DNA from: Nocardia sp. BMG111209
GTDB taxonomy: Bacteria > Actinomycetota > Actinomycetes > Mycobacteriales > Mycobacteriaceae
Reading direction: 5' to 3'
Assembly (NCBI RefSeq): GCF_000381925.1
Contig: NZ_KB907308.1
Coordinates: 1-64,000, forward strand
DNA: 64,000 bases
Below, piece by piece: positions 1 through 8,214 of this stretch (the stretch's first letter is position 1; every line of letters begins with the position of its first letter). The notes under the pieces are model-generated. The model had not been told where the DNA came from. It saw only the letters and a list, made by a program, of their open reading frames with translations, and searched no databases. The translations under genes and the position numbers were made by a program.

Positions 1-443
<443 letters not shown>

Positions 444-829
444 ACTCTCGAAACACCCACCGAAGCAGGCGAATCAGAAAAATTCAAAGGCCAGAGTCCG
501 AAAACCCGACATTCAAAAACAACGCCAGCTCAAAAAAGCTGACTAAATGTCCAGTCCCCCACACGGGGGTATGAGAAACCGGAACCAAAAATATTTGGCA
601 CTGACATTCATCGACACACTATTGAGTTCTCAAAGAACAGGCGCACTCACCATCCAGCCGGACTAACCGACCTTCTGAGGAGGCAACTTTTCCAGCCTAA
701 CCACTTCACCCCAGGGAGTCAAGCTCCGGGTGTCGTGGGCCTTGCATGACGGCCAGGCGCTCATCGTCCGGCCTCGTTTCCGTGGGCCTCTCGGCCCCGG
801 TCGGCGTCCGTGTCGCTCTGACTTGGACT
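444..829 (-). other. rRNA operon leader with processing/antitermination box
   Basis: Untranslated leader between the rrn promoter and 16S. On the minus strand it carries, at 615-639, the element TTTGAGAACTCAATAGTGTG, which is conserved in actinobacterial rRNA leaders and 16S-23S spacers and linked to antitermination and RNase III processing. It also holds small hairpins: a CCCCC/GGGGG stem at 556-569 with an ACAC loop, and a CAGCT/AGCTG stem at 526-541. It is locally A/T-rich compared with its surroundings. No coding sequence is seen. Confidence 0.7.
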
Positions 830-858
830 AAGTTACGTGTCGGAAAACGCGGCGTCAA
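830..858 (-). promoter_or_regulatory. rRNA operon promoter (sigma-70 type)
   Basis: On the minus strand a -35 box TTGACG (858-853) is separated by exactly 17 bases from a -10 box TAACTT (835-830), between tyrS and the 16S leader and directed at rrs. Other rrn promoters may exist; this is the best match seen. Confidence 0.6.
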
Positions 859-955
859 ATCCCCAAGACAGCGAGCGTTTGCGCTGGTCACGGCGACGTC
901 ACCGAAGGGTGACCGGACCTGGGCCGCGGGAATGTGACCCAGGTCATGCCCGTCG

Positions 956-2239
956 TCAGCGGCCGGCGCGGACGACCCCGGCGAAGTTCTTCTTGCCGCG
1001 ACGCAGGACGAGCCAGCGTCCGTGCAGGTAGTCGGAGTCTCCGGGGATCCAGTCGGGATCGGAGATCCGGGTGTTGTTCACCGACGCGCCGCCTTCGTTG
1101 ACCGCGCGACGCGCCGCGCCCCGGCTGTCCGACAGGCCCGAGGCCACCAACAGATCCACGATGGTCGCCTCCGCGGTGGCCGCCGGGACCTCACCGTCGG
1201 TGGCGGCCTCGGAGAGCGCGGCCGACAGCGTCGATTCGTCCAGTTCCTGCAGATCACCCCGGCCGAACAGTGCCTGACTGGCCAGCTGTACCGCGCGGGT
1301 GTTCGCCTCACCGTGCACGAGCGTCGTCATCTCGGCGGCGAGCCGGCGCTGCGCCTCGCGGGCGTGCGGTCGCTCGGCGGTCGCCTGCTCGAGTTCGGTC
1401 AGTTCGTCGCGATCCAGGAAGGTGAACCAGCGCAGGTACCGGACCACATCGGCGTCGCCGGTGTTCACGAAGTACTGGTACCAGGCGTACGGGCTGGTCA
1501 TCTCCGGATCGAGCCACAGGCTGCCGCCGCCGGTCGACTTGCCGAACTTCTTGCCGTCGGCCGAGGTGACCAGCGGCACGGTCAGCGCGTGCACGTGTTC
1601 GCCGTCGACCCGGCGATTCAGCTCGACACCGGCGATGATGTTGCCCCACTGGTCCGACCCGCCGACCTGTAGCCGGCAGCCGTGGTTGCGGCGCAGCTGC
1701 AGGAAGTCGTTCGCCTGCAACAGCATGTAGCTGAACTCCGTGTAGGAGATGCCCTCACCCTCGAGCCGCCGCTTGACGGTGTCCCGGGCCAGCATGACGT
1801 TCACCGAGAAATGCTTGCCGATGTCGCGCAGGAAGCTGACGGTGCTCAGCGGACCGGTCCAGTCCATGTTGTTCACGATGATCGCGGCATTCGGGCCGTC
1901 GCCCAGGTCGACGAAGCGCTCCAGCTGCCCGCGGATACGGCCCGCCCATTCGGCGACGGTGTCGGTCGAGTTCATGACGCGCTCGCCGACGTCGCGCGGG
2001 TCGCCGATCAGGCCGGTGGCGCCACCGGCGAGCACGACCGGCCGGTGGCCGGCGGCCTGGAAACGCTTCAGCGCGAGCAGCGGCACCAGGTGCCCGGCAT
2101 GCAAGCTCGCCGCGGTCGGGTCGAATCCGGCATAGAGGGTGATCGGTCCCTTCGCCGTCTCCGCCCGCAGGGCGTCCATGTCGGTGGACTGTGCGATCAG
2201 CCCACGCCAGGTCAGTTCATCGATGATGTCGACGCTCAC
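956..2239 (-). CDS. tyrS: Tyrosyl-tRNA synthetase
   Basis: Charges tRNA-Tyr with tyrosine in the cytoplasm, as a class I aminoacyl-tRNA synthetase. The 427-residue length is normal for bacterial TyrRS. Visible signatures are the HIGH-like motif in [11 protein letters not shown] (about residues 41-51), the tyrosine-pocket segment [12 protein letters not shown], and the KMSKS-equivalent KKFGKS. A C-terminal S4-like RNA-binding domain (about 360-427) contains [13 protein letters not shown]. The start is GTG at 2239, with AGGA about 7 bases upstream. The gene points toward rrs, with the rrn promoter lying between them. Confidence 0.98.
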   Translation of the reverse strand: MSVDIIDELTWRGLIAQSTDMDALRAETAKGPITLYAGFDPTAASLHAGHLVPLLALKRFQAAGHRPVVLAGGATGLIGDPRDVGERVMNSTDTVAEWAGRIRGQLERFVDLGDGPNAAIIVNNMDWTGPLSTVSFLRDIGKHFSVNVMLARDTVKRRLEGEGISYTEFSYMLLQANDFLQLRRNHGCRLQVGGSDQWGNIIAGVELNRRVDGEHVHALTVPLVTSADGKKFGKSTGGGSLWLDPEMTSPYAWYQYFVNTGDADVVRYLRWFTFLDRDELTELEQATAERPHAREAQRRLAAEMTTLVHGEANTRAVQLASQALFGRGDLQELDESTLSAALSEAATDGEVPAATAEATIVDLLVASGLSDSRGAARRAVNEGGASVNNTRISDPDWIPGDSDYLHGRWLVLRRGKKNFAGVVRAGR

Positions 2240-2360
2240 GTCGTCCTATCTTTCCGCACGTCGCCGGATCGGCTCTGCGCAGGTCGCCGCCCGTCGCGCG
2301 CAACGGCCGCCCCGCCTCCGACAGAAGTGCCGGAGGCGGTGCGGGCGGGTCGAGCGATTT

Positions 2361-2753
2361 TCAGCGAGCGGTGAGGCGCTCGCGGGCGATCCAGGCGAAG
2401 ATCACGGCCAGGACCAGCGGGAACACCGCCAGGCCCGGGCTGCCCAGCTGGAACGCCTGGGTGGCTGCCGCGCACACCGTGACGATCGCCAGCCCGGCGG
2501 CGGCGAGGCCGCTCAGCCGCGGCACCAGCAGGCCGATACCACCGGAGACCTCGACCACGCCGACGAAGTAGCGGTACCACTCGCCCCAGCCGATGTCCTG
2601 GAAGGAGCGCACCGCATCGGCCTGGCCGACGAGCTTCGGCAGGCCGGAGGCGAGGATGAAGAACAGTCCCAGCAGGATCTGCAGGGTCCACAGGACCCGA
2701 TTGCGAATCTTGCGGGGCTGGGCGGGGTTCTGGGTGACGGCGGCGGTGGTCAT
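2361..2753 (-). CDS. DoxX family membrane protein
   Basis: A protein of about 130 residues with four predicted membrane segments: VLWTLQILLGLFFILASGLP, a second around YFVGVVEVSGGIGLLVP, a third around LAAAGLAIVTVCAA and a fourth around LAVFPLVLAVIFAWIA. The first helix and the GWGEWYR..G..E.SGGIGLL pattern are typical of the DoxX/DoxD-like family, whose members are linked to redox and oxidative-stress membrane complexes; the specific role here is unknown. The ATG at 2753 is chosen because GGAAGGAC lies 7 bases upstream; an ATG 45 bases further upstream in frame lacks this. Confidence 0.85.
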   Translation of the reverse strand: MTTAAVTQNPAQPRKIRNRVLWTLQILLGLFFILASGLPKLVGQADAVRSFQDIGWGEWYRYFVGVVEVSGGIGLLVPRLSGLAAAGLAIVTVCAAATQAFQLGSPGLAVFPLVLAVIFAWIARERLTAR

Positions 2754-2849
2754 AGCGAATGTCCTTCCGGTGCTTGGCAGTTCGGCTGTCGAACGCACTC
2801 ACCGATAAAGACGGGGGCCGCCCCGGAAATTCATCGCACCCGGGCGGAT

Positions 2850-3518
2850 TCAGGCGAAGGCAGTTTTCAGCGCGGTCAGATGGACCCGGCTGGCGGTGGC
2901 GGCGGTCTCGGCGGCGCGGGCCCGGATCGCCTCGAACAGCCGCTCGTGCGCGTCGTGGTCGGCATGCGGGTCGGCCAGCGGGCGGATGCGCAGCATGTCG
3001 ACCATCGCGTGGTGCAGGCGCGGTACGAACGCGTCGAACATCTGGAGCAGTACATCGTTGTGGGCGGCGACGATGACCGTGCGATGGAAGGCGGTGTCGG
3101 CGTCGACGAGATCCTCGACCGGATCGCCGGCCGCGGCCCGCTCGGTGAGCGCGCGGCGCATGGCCCGCAGATCCGCGGGGGTGCGGCGGGTGGCGGCCAG
3201 CGCCGCGGCCTCCGCCTCGATCGCCAGCCGGGCCTCGATCACCGTGACGATGTCGGCGCGGCGCAGCACCGCCTCCCAGTCCTCCACCACGTCGACCGCG
3301 GTCACGAAGACGCCGGCGCCCTGCCGGCTCTCCAGCACCCCTTGACCGGCGAGCTCGCGAATCGCCTCGCGCAGCGTCGAACGGCCCACCCCCAGCTGGG
3401 CCGCGAGGGTGGTCTCACCCGGCAGCCGGTGCCCGAGCGGCCACTCCCCGGCGCGGATCCGCCCCAGCAGAACCTCGGCGGCCTGCGCGGCCAGCGGATG
3501 CCTCCGGACATGCGGCAC
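2850..3518 (-). CDS. GntR/FadR-type transcriptional regulator
   Basis: N-terminal winged helix-turn-helix (residues about 10-75, with LPGETTLAAQLGVGRSTLREAIRELAGQGVLESRQGAGVFV) followed by an all-helical FCD ligand-binding domain containing DADTAFHRTVI and a later HDAHERLFEAI segment. The Asp/His residues there usually bind a metal that helps hold a carboxylic acid effector. The 222-residue length is typical of the FadR subfamily. The start is GTG at 3518. It is divergent from the leuA leader and shares a roughly 55-base intergenic region with it, but no direct link to leucine synthesis can be read from sequence. Effector unknown. Confidence 0.9.
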   Translation of the reverse strand: MPHVRRHPLAAQAAEVLLGRIRAGEWPLGHRLPGETTLAAQLGVGRSTLREAIRELAGQGVLESRQGAGVFVTAVDVVEDWEAVLRRADIVTVIEARLAIEAEAAALAATRRTPADLRAMRRALTERAAAGDPVEDLVDADTAFHRTVIVAAHNDVLLQMFDAFVPRLHHAMVDMLRIRPLADPHADHDAHERLFEAIRARAAETAATASRVHLTALKTAFA

Positions 3519-3537
3519 GGCGTTCCAACCTCTCTAC

Positions 3538-3566
3538 TTGTCTGAGGAGTTATCGCCGTCTAGTGT
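3538..3566 (+). promoter_or_regulatory. leuA leader promoter
   Basis: A -35 box TTGTCT (3538-3543), a 17-base spacer and a -10 box TAGTGT (3561-3566). The ATG of the leader peptide starts 8 bases after the -10 box, so transcription probably begins at or within a base of that codon, giving a leaderless message for the leader peptide. Confidence 0.6.
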
Positions 3567-3573
3567 AGGCCAC

Positions 3574-3621
3574 ATGGCTCAGGGTGTGCTGCTTCTCCTT
3601 CTCCGCCGCGGCGGGGTCTGA
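3574..3621 (+). CDS. leuL: leuA leader peptide (five consecutive Leu codons)
   Basis: A 15-residue reading frame, [15 protein letters not shown] then TGA, with the run CTG CTT CTC CTT CTC. It sits directly after a good promoter and about 77 bases before leuA. Leader peptides with leucine runs controlling leuA by ribosome-mediated attenuation are known in actinobacteria. Stalling at the Leu run when charged tRNA-Leu is scarce would change folding of the downstream hairpin. The two CTT codons are unusual for such a GC-rich genome and fit a stall site. Confidence 0.85.
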   Translation: MAQGVLLLLLRRGGV

Positions 3622-3624
3622 CAC

Positions 3625-3664
3625 GACCGGCACCCCGCTCGCGGGCCACTGTGCTGCGCCGGTC
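3625..3664 (+). terminator. Candidate attenuator hairpin upstream of leuA
   Basis: GACCGGC (3625-3631) can pair with GCCGGTC (3658-3664), and a nested CCCGC-TC-GCGGG hairpin lies at 3634-3645. It starts 3 bases after the leader-peptide stop, where an attenuator is expected. There is no U-tract, so it may act as a GC-rich terminator or by hiding the leuA start region. Pairing was assessed by eye. Confidence 0.45.
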
Positions 3665-3698
3665 GACCCCTTCGACGCGAAAGCACTCGCCGACAATC

Positions 3699-5405
3699 AT
3701 GACTTCCCACTGGAATCGCCAGCGTACTTCCGTCATGCCCTCGCATCGGTATTCCGATGTCTACCACAAGGTTTCGGTACCACTGACGGACCGGCACTGG
3801 CCGGCCAACCGGATCACCGCGGCCCCCTTGTGGGTTCCGGTCGATCTGCGTGACGGCAACCAGGCCCTCGCCGAACCGATGGATCCGGACCGTAAGCGCC
3901 GGTTCTTCGAACTCATGGTCACCATGGGCTACAAGGAGATCGAGGTCGGCTACCCCAGCGCCTCACAGACCGACTTCGACTTCGTCCGCCTGATCGGTAC
4001 CGCCGGCCTGGCGCCGGAGGATGTGACGATCGTCGTATTCACCCCTGCGCGAAGGGATCTCATCGAGCGCACGATGGAATCGGTGGCCGGTCTCACCAAC
4101 GATGTGGTGATCCACATGTACACGGCCACCGCCCCCGTGTGGCGGGACGTGGTGCTGGGCCGCTCCCGCGCCGAGGTCGCGGAACTGATCCGCGACGGTG
4201 GCCGGGACATCCTGGAACTGGCCGGCGATCGGGAGAACATCCGATTCGAGTTCTCCCCCGAGGTGTTCATGCTCACCGAACCGGATTACGTGCTGGCGGT
4301 GTGCGAGGAGATGACCGCGCTCTGGGATGCCACGCCCCGGCGGCCGGTGATCCTGAATCTGCCCGCGACCGTGGAGGTCGCGACGCCGAACGTGTACGCG
4401 GATCAGATCGAGTACATGCACCGCAACCTCGCCCGGCGCGACAGCGTGATCCTGTCGGTGCACCCCCACAACGACCGCGGCACCGGAATCGCCTGTGCGG
4501 AACTGGCTGTGCTGGCCGGGGCGCAACGGGTGGAGGGCTGCATCTTCGGCAACGGTGAGCGCACCGGCAACGTCGACATCGCCACCCTCGCGCTGAATCT
4601 CCATGCGCAGGGCGTGGATCCGATGATCGACTTCTCGGATATCGACGCGATCCGGCGCACCGTGGAGTACTGCACCCGGATGCCGGTACCCGAACGACAC
4701 CCGTACGTGGGCGATCTGGTGTACACGGCCTTCTCCGGCACCCACCAGGACGCGATCAAGAAGGGTTTCGCCGAACATCGCGAGCGGGCCGCCCGCCTGG
4801 GCCGTTCCGAGCGCGAGATCGCTTGGCAGGTACCGTATCTGCCGATCGATCCGGCCGATGTCGGCCGTTCCTACGATGCGGTGATCCGGGTGAACTCGCA
4901 ATCCGGCAAGGGCGGGATCGCCTACCTGTTGCAGACCGAGTACGGACTGGATCTGCCCCGGCGGTTGCAGATCGACTTCGCGCACCACGTGCAACGGCGC
5001 ACCGACGACACCGGCGCCGAGATCTCCGCGGCCACACTCCTCGATCTGCTGACCACCGCCTACTCCCCCACTGGCGGTCGAATCGGCTTGTCCGACTGCA
5101 CTGTTCAGGCCACCGAGGTACACCTGAACCTCGACGTCGACGGGGTGAGCCGCGAATACCGCGTTCCGGTCGCCGCACTCGCGGAATCGCTGGCGGCCGA
5201 ATTCGCCTCGGATATCGAGGTGCTCTCGGTGACCCACCAGACCCGTCGTGACGGCTCCGCGGTCGCCTATCTGGAATACCGGATCGCCGGAAAAGTCCAC
5301 TGGGTCATCGGTTTCGGCGAGACCACTGTCTGCGCGGCGCTGAACGCGGTCATCGCCGTCGCCGAATCGACTCTGCCGGAACGCCGGACGGTGCAGGTTC
5401 ACTGA
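3699..5405 (+). CDS. leuA: 2-isopropylmalate synthase
   Basis: Condenses acetyl-CoA with 2-ketoisovalerate, the first committed step of leucine synthesis. The DRE-TIM barrel metal/catalytic motif appears as [10 protein letters not shown], and [23 protein letters not shown] carries the metal-binding His-x-His segment. [18 protein letters not shown] and the C-terminal regulatory LeuA dimer domain (from about residue 440) follow. ATG 3699 is chosen because [18 protein letters not shown] aligns with the N-terminus of actinobacterial LeuA as I remember it; the next in-frame ATG is 3735, and neither has a clear Shine-Dalgarno sequence. Control by attenuation is indicated by the leader peptide upstream. 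Confidence 0.96.
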   Translation: MTSHWNRQRTSVMPSHRYSDVYHKVSVPLTDRHWPANRITAAPLWVPVDLRDGNQALAEPMDPDRKRRFFELMVTMGYKEIEVGYPSASQTDFDFVRLIGTAGLAPEDVTIVVFTPARRDLIERTMESVAGLTNDVVIHMYTATAPVWRDVVLGRSRAEVAELIRDGGRDILELAGDRENIRFEFSPEVFMLTEPDYVLAVCEEMTALWDATPRRPVILNLPATVEVATPNVYADQIEYMHRNLARRDSVILSVHPHNDRGTGIACAELAVLAGAQRVEGCIFGNGERTGNVDIATLALNLHAQGVDPMIDFSDIDAIRRTVEYCTRMPVPERHPYVGDLVYTAFSGTHQDAIKKGFAEHRERAARLGRSEREIAWQVPYLPIDPADVGRSYDAVIRVNSQSGKGGIAYLLQTEYGLDLPRRLQIDFAHHVQRRTDDTGAEISAATLLDLLTTAYSPTGGRIGLSDCTVQATEVHLNLDVDGVSREYRVPVAALAESLAAEFASDIEVLSVTHQTRRDGSAVAYLEYRIAGKVHWVIGFGETTVCAALNAVIAVAESTLPERRTVQVH

Positions 5406-5414
5406 CGTGCCCGG

Positions 5415-5450
5415 GGGCGTTCACATTCCGGTCCCGGAGAGTGAACGCCC
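5415..5450 (+). terminator. Terminator-like hairpin after leuA
   Basis: GGGCGTTCAC (5415-5424) pairs perfectly with GTGAACGCCC (5441-5450), starting 9 bases after the leuA stop and before the convergent glycosylase gene. The loop contains a small CCGG/CCGG stem. No U-tract. Confidence 0.6.
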
Positions 5451-5491
5451 TCGACCTGCCGCCCCTCAGCGGCGGCGACAATCGGTCCGGG

Positions 5492-6193
5492 TCAGGCGGA
5501 TCGGCCGACGGCGGGGGCTCGGGGGCTGCGGCGGTAGGTGGAGACCGCGGTGGAGGCGGGGAGCCAGAAGCGCCAGGGGCGGTCGGCGGCGAGGCTGACG
5601 CCGACGCGGGGGCCGGTCGCGATCTCGGCAGGGTCGAGTGGGATGGGGGGTAGCTCCAGGCGGATTTCGGAGGCGGGGTCCAGGAGCGGGGTTCCGTAGT
5701 CGGTCAACGTGATTCCGAGGGCGCTGCCGAGATTGCCGGGGCCGCGGGCCAGGTCGGCGTCGGTGCGGGCCGTGGGCCGGCGGCTGCGGGCCGTGGCGTG
5801 GCCGGTGATCACCTCGCCGGAGCGGAGCAGGACGGCGCTCGCGGTACCGTCCGGACCCGTCGTGACGTTGATGCAGGTGTGCATTCCGTAGCTGAAGTAC
5901 ACGTAGAGGAAGCCCGGCGGGCCGAACATGACCGTGCTGCGGCGGGTACGACCGCGTCCGGAGTGCGACGCCGGGTCGGGCCAGGGGCCGGCCGGGTCGC
6001 CGCCGTACGCCTCCACCTCGACGATGCGCACCGCGACGGGACCGGAGCGCAGGGTCGCGCCCAGCAGGCGCCGCGCCGCCGTCGTCGGGTCGACGGCGAG
6101 TTCTTCAGCCGACACGGCGGTCCATTCTTTCGCATCGCCGCGAACCGGGTCGATCACCGGGGGTGCACATGTCTCCCACCTGCGCGGGAACAT
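5492..6193 (-). CDS. DNA-3-methyladenine glycosylase (MPG/AAG family)
   Basis: Removes alkylated purines from DNA in base excision repair. The family signature is clear: ARRLLGATL, VRIVEVEAYGGDPAGPWPDPASH with the catalytic Glu, MFGPPGFLYVYFSYGMHTCINV, AVLLRSGEVITG, ARGPGNLGSALGI, and TGPRVGVSLAADRPWRFWL near the C-terminus. ATG 6193 has GAGG 8 bases upstream and gives 233 residues, slightly longer than usual. A GTG at 6157 is an alternative start closer to the family's normal N-terminus. It is divergent from hsp20; the CIRCE element lies only 17 bases upstream of this start, so HrcA could affect both genes. Confidence 0.93.
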   Translation of the reverse strand: MFPRRWETCAPPVIDPVRGDAKEWTAVSAEELAVDPTTAARRLLGATLRSGPVAVRIVEVEAYGGDPAGPWPDPASHSGRGRTRRSTVMFGPPGFLYVYFSYGMHTCINVTTGPDGTASAVLLRSGEVITGHATARSRRPTARTDADLARGPGNLGSALGITLTDYGTPLLDPASEIRLELPPIPLDPAEIATGPRVGVSLAADRPWRFWLPASTAVSTYRRSPRAPAVGRSA

Positions 6194-6210
6194 CGCGGGA
6201 ACCTCATCCG

Positions 6211-6237
6211 TTAGCACTCTCAGAGGCCGAGTGCTAA
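6211..6237. promoter_or_regulatory. CIRCE operator (HrcA binding site)
   Basis: A perfect copy of the CIRCE inverted repeat, TTAGCACTC-N9-GAGTGCTAA, located 46 bases before the hsp20 start and 17 bases from the start of the divergent glycosylase gene. HrcA represses heat-shock genes at this site. The two arms match the published consensus with no mismatch. Confidence 0.95.
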
Positions 6238-6283
6238 TTCCGGGACTCGGCCGGACGACAGGTACACGATCAGGAGAATCGCC

Positions 6284-6778
6284 ATGGCTATTGCAGTTCG
6301 CCGAACCAGCTGGGACCCGTTCACCGCGCTCCTGCGCCAGGTCGACGGGGATTTCGACACCATCGTGCGGCGGGCCTTCGCCGGCGCCGGGCCGGCGCAC
6401 GCCGGTTTCGTACCGGCCGCCGACGTCGCCCGGGACGGGGCCGATGTGGTTGTCACCCTGGAACTTCCGGGTGTCGCCGCCGAGGACGTGGCGGTCGAGG
6501 TCGCCGATCATCGGCTGCGCGTCACCGGTCAGCGTCGTGAGGAGCAGTCCACCGACAAGGACGGTGTGCTGATCCGCGAGATCCGCACCGGCTCGTTCCG
6601 GCGCGAGTTCGCGCTCCCCGAGCACGTCACCGCCGATGCCATCGAGGCCGAGCAGGCCGACGGCATCCTGCGGATCCGGGTGCGCGAGGTCACGGCGCCG
6701 AAGCCGGCCGCCCGCAAGATCGAGGTGCGCGGCGCGGCGCCGCGCGCGGTGGCGTCCACCACGGAGCAGAGCGAGTAA
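6284..6778 (+). CDS. Small heat-shock protein, Hsp20/alpha-crystallin family
   Basis: ATP-independent holdase chaperone of 164 residues. The alpha-crystallin domain covers about residues 45-140: AADVARDGADVVVTLELPGVAAEDVAVEVADHRLRVTGQR, then SFRREFALPEHVTADAIEAEQADGILRIRV, where the A-x-x-x-x-G-I-L motif is characteristic. The N-terminus WDPFTALLRQVDGDFD is also typical. AGGAG lies 7-8 bases before the ATG. The CIRCE element upstream predicts HrcA-controlled heat induction. A strong hairpin follows the gene. Confidence 0.95.
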   Translation: MAIAVRRTSWDPFTALLRQVDGDFDTIVRRAFAGAGPAHAGFVPAADVARDGADVVVTLELPGVAAEDVAVEVADHRLRVTGQRREEQSTDKDGVLIREIRTGSFRREFALPEHVTADAIEAEQADGILRIRVREVTAPKPAARKIEVRGAAPRAVASTTEQSE

Positions 6779-6796
6779 TCGCGCTCCACGGCAAGT

Positions 6797-6832
6797 GATT
6801 TCGGCCCGGCAGTACGCTGCCGGGCCGAAATC
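6797..6832. terminator. Bidirectional terminator hairpin
   Basis: A perfect 16-base-pair stem (6797-6812 with 6817-6832) closed by a TACG tetraloop, between the convergent hsp20 and DUF3761 genes. The arms start GATTTCGG and end CCGAAATC, giving an A-flanked, U-ending stem in both directions. Confidence 0.85.
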
Positions 6833-6844
6833 GTCGGTCTGGCC

Positions 6845-7153
6845 TCAGTTCGGCACGCTCGCGAGCCAGTGGTCCACACCGCCGTGCCCGGAGCAGGCGC
6901 CGCGATGGTGCTGGGCGAAGCTGTACTCGCCGTCCCGGCATTGGACCGTCGCGCCGGCCGGCACGGTCTGTGATTGCTCGGGCCGCTGCACGCAGGCGTG
7001 GTCGACGTTCTCGTAGTCGCCCGTGGGGCAGGAGACGAAGGCCGGCGCGGCCTCCGCCGCCGGGGTGACCAGGGTGGCACCGGTCACGAAGATGCCGGCG
7101 ATCAGCACGATGCGCCATAAACGGACATCGGCGCAACGCATTTCGTTCTTCAC
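6845..7153 (-). CDS. Small secreted protein, DUF3761 family
   Basis: A 102-residue protein with a Sec signal peptide: MKNEMRCADVRLWR, hydrophobic IVLIAGIFVTGATLV, then a likely cleavage after AEA in TPAAEAAP. The mature part holds four cysteines and the C-terminal motif CRDGEYSFAQHHRGACSGHGGV..W, which I recognise as the DUF3761 signature common in mycobacterial and nocardial exported proteins. Function unknown; the paired Cys suggest disulfides outside the cell. The start is GTG at 7153 with AGGAG 8 bases upstream; an internal ATG four codons later is possible. Confidence 0.85.
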   Translation of the reverse strand: MKNEMRCADVRLWRIVLIAGIFVTGATLVTPAAEAAPAFVSCPTGDYENVDHACVQRPEQSQTVPAGATVQCRDGEYSFAQHHRGACSGHGGVDHWLASVPN

Positions 7154-7254
7154 TGGTGAAACTCCTACGGCTGTGCAAACTTCCGGCCCGGACGCTCGGG
7201 CCGAGACCGCCGCAACTCTATTCGCCCGAGCGTTGCCGCACGGCGAATATCAGG

Positions 7255-8214
7255 TCACCGTTCGGACTCGGGCAGCTGCAGACCGGTCAGTTTCTCCGGA
7301 TTCACCTGGAACCAGATGTGTTGCAGGCGGCCGTCGACGATCTCGTAGGTGATCGCGCCGCCGCGATATTCGCCGAGCACCACGAGCAGGCCGAGTTCGT
7401 CGTTGATGATCGCCGGCTCGAGCCGCGCGCCGGCCGAACTGGGCTTGGCCATCGCACCGAGCAGCCAGCGGGCGACGTGATCGGGACCGAACAGCGGGCG
7501 GCGGGCCGCGGTGACCTTGCCACCACCGTCGTTCCACAGCGTGACGTCGGGGGCGAGCAGTTCCATGAGGGCGTTCACATCGCCGCCGTGCGCCGCGGCG
7601 AGGAACTTCCGCGTGATCTCTTCGCGCGCAGTGGAATCGGAGTCGAAGCGCGGACGACGGGACTGCACGTGGCTGCGGGCCCGATGCGCGATCTGGCGGA
7701 CGGTCGCCTCCGGACGGTCGAGGAATCCGGCGATCTCGGCATGGGAGAAGCCGAACACCTCGCGCAGCACGAAGATCGCGCGTTCCACCGGGGTCAGGGT
7801 TTCCAGCAGGACCAGCATCGCGGTCGATACGGTGTCGGCCATCTCGGACTCCTCGGCGGCGTTCGGCGCGGTCAGCAGCGGCTCGGGCAGCCACGGACCG
7901 ACATAGTTCTCCCGGGTGGCCCGGGCGGAGGTGAGGCGGTTCAGCGACAGGTTGGTCACCGTGCGCACCAGGTAGGATTTCGGATGCTGGACCGAATCAC
8001 GGTCCACCTCACGCCATTTCAGCCACGCGTCCTGCAGGATGTCCTCGGCATCGGTGACCGTGCCGAGCATCCGGTACGCGGTGCCGAACAGCAGGCGCCG
8101 ATGCTCGAGGAACGGGTCGGGAAGGTCGTCGTGCACGATGTCATCGTCTCCCAGGGTGAACGGATCCGAACGGTGTTCGGCGCGACCGGAATCCGGTCGC
8201 GCCGAAGAGATCAC
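7255..8214 (-). CDS. ECF41 (SigJ-like) RNA polymerase sigma factor
   Basis: Sigma-70 region 2 (EHRRLLFGTAYRMLGTVTDAEDILQDAWLKW) and region 4 (LTPVERAIFVLREVFGFSHAEIAGFLDRPEATVRQIAHRAR) are followed by a SnoaL-like C-terminal domain. The ECF41 hallmarks are all present: WLPEP in the linker, DGGGK in the C-terminal domain and NPEKL near the end. In this group the C-terminal domain controls sigma activity instead of a separate anti-sigma factor. The GTG start (8214) overlaps the stop of the flavoprotein gene by 4 bases (GTGA), so the two are translationally coupled. ECF41 factors typically drive a neighbouring oxidoreductase gene. Confidence 0.93.
   Translation of the reverse strand: MISSARPDSGRAEHRSDPFTLGDDDIVHDDLPDPFLEHRRLLFGTAYRMLGTVTDAEDILQDAWLKWREVDRDSVQHPKSYLVRTVTNLSLNRLTSARATRENYVGPWLPEPLLTAPNAAEESEMADTVSTAMLVLLETLTPVERAIFVLREVFGFSHAEIAGFLDRPEATVRQIAHRARSHVQSRRPRFDSDSTAREEITRKFLAAAHGGDVNALMELLAPDVTLWNDGGGKVTAARRPLFGPDHVARWLLGAMAKPSSAGARLEPAIINDELGLLVVLGEYRGGAITYEIVDGRLQHIWFQVNPEKLTGLQLPESER

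Noticed and set aside
3963..5402. 479-codon frame on the minus strand opposite leuA
   Set aside because: Shadow frame; leuA on the plus strand has full conserved motifs.
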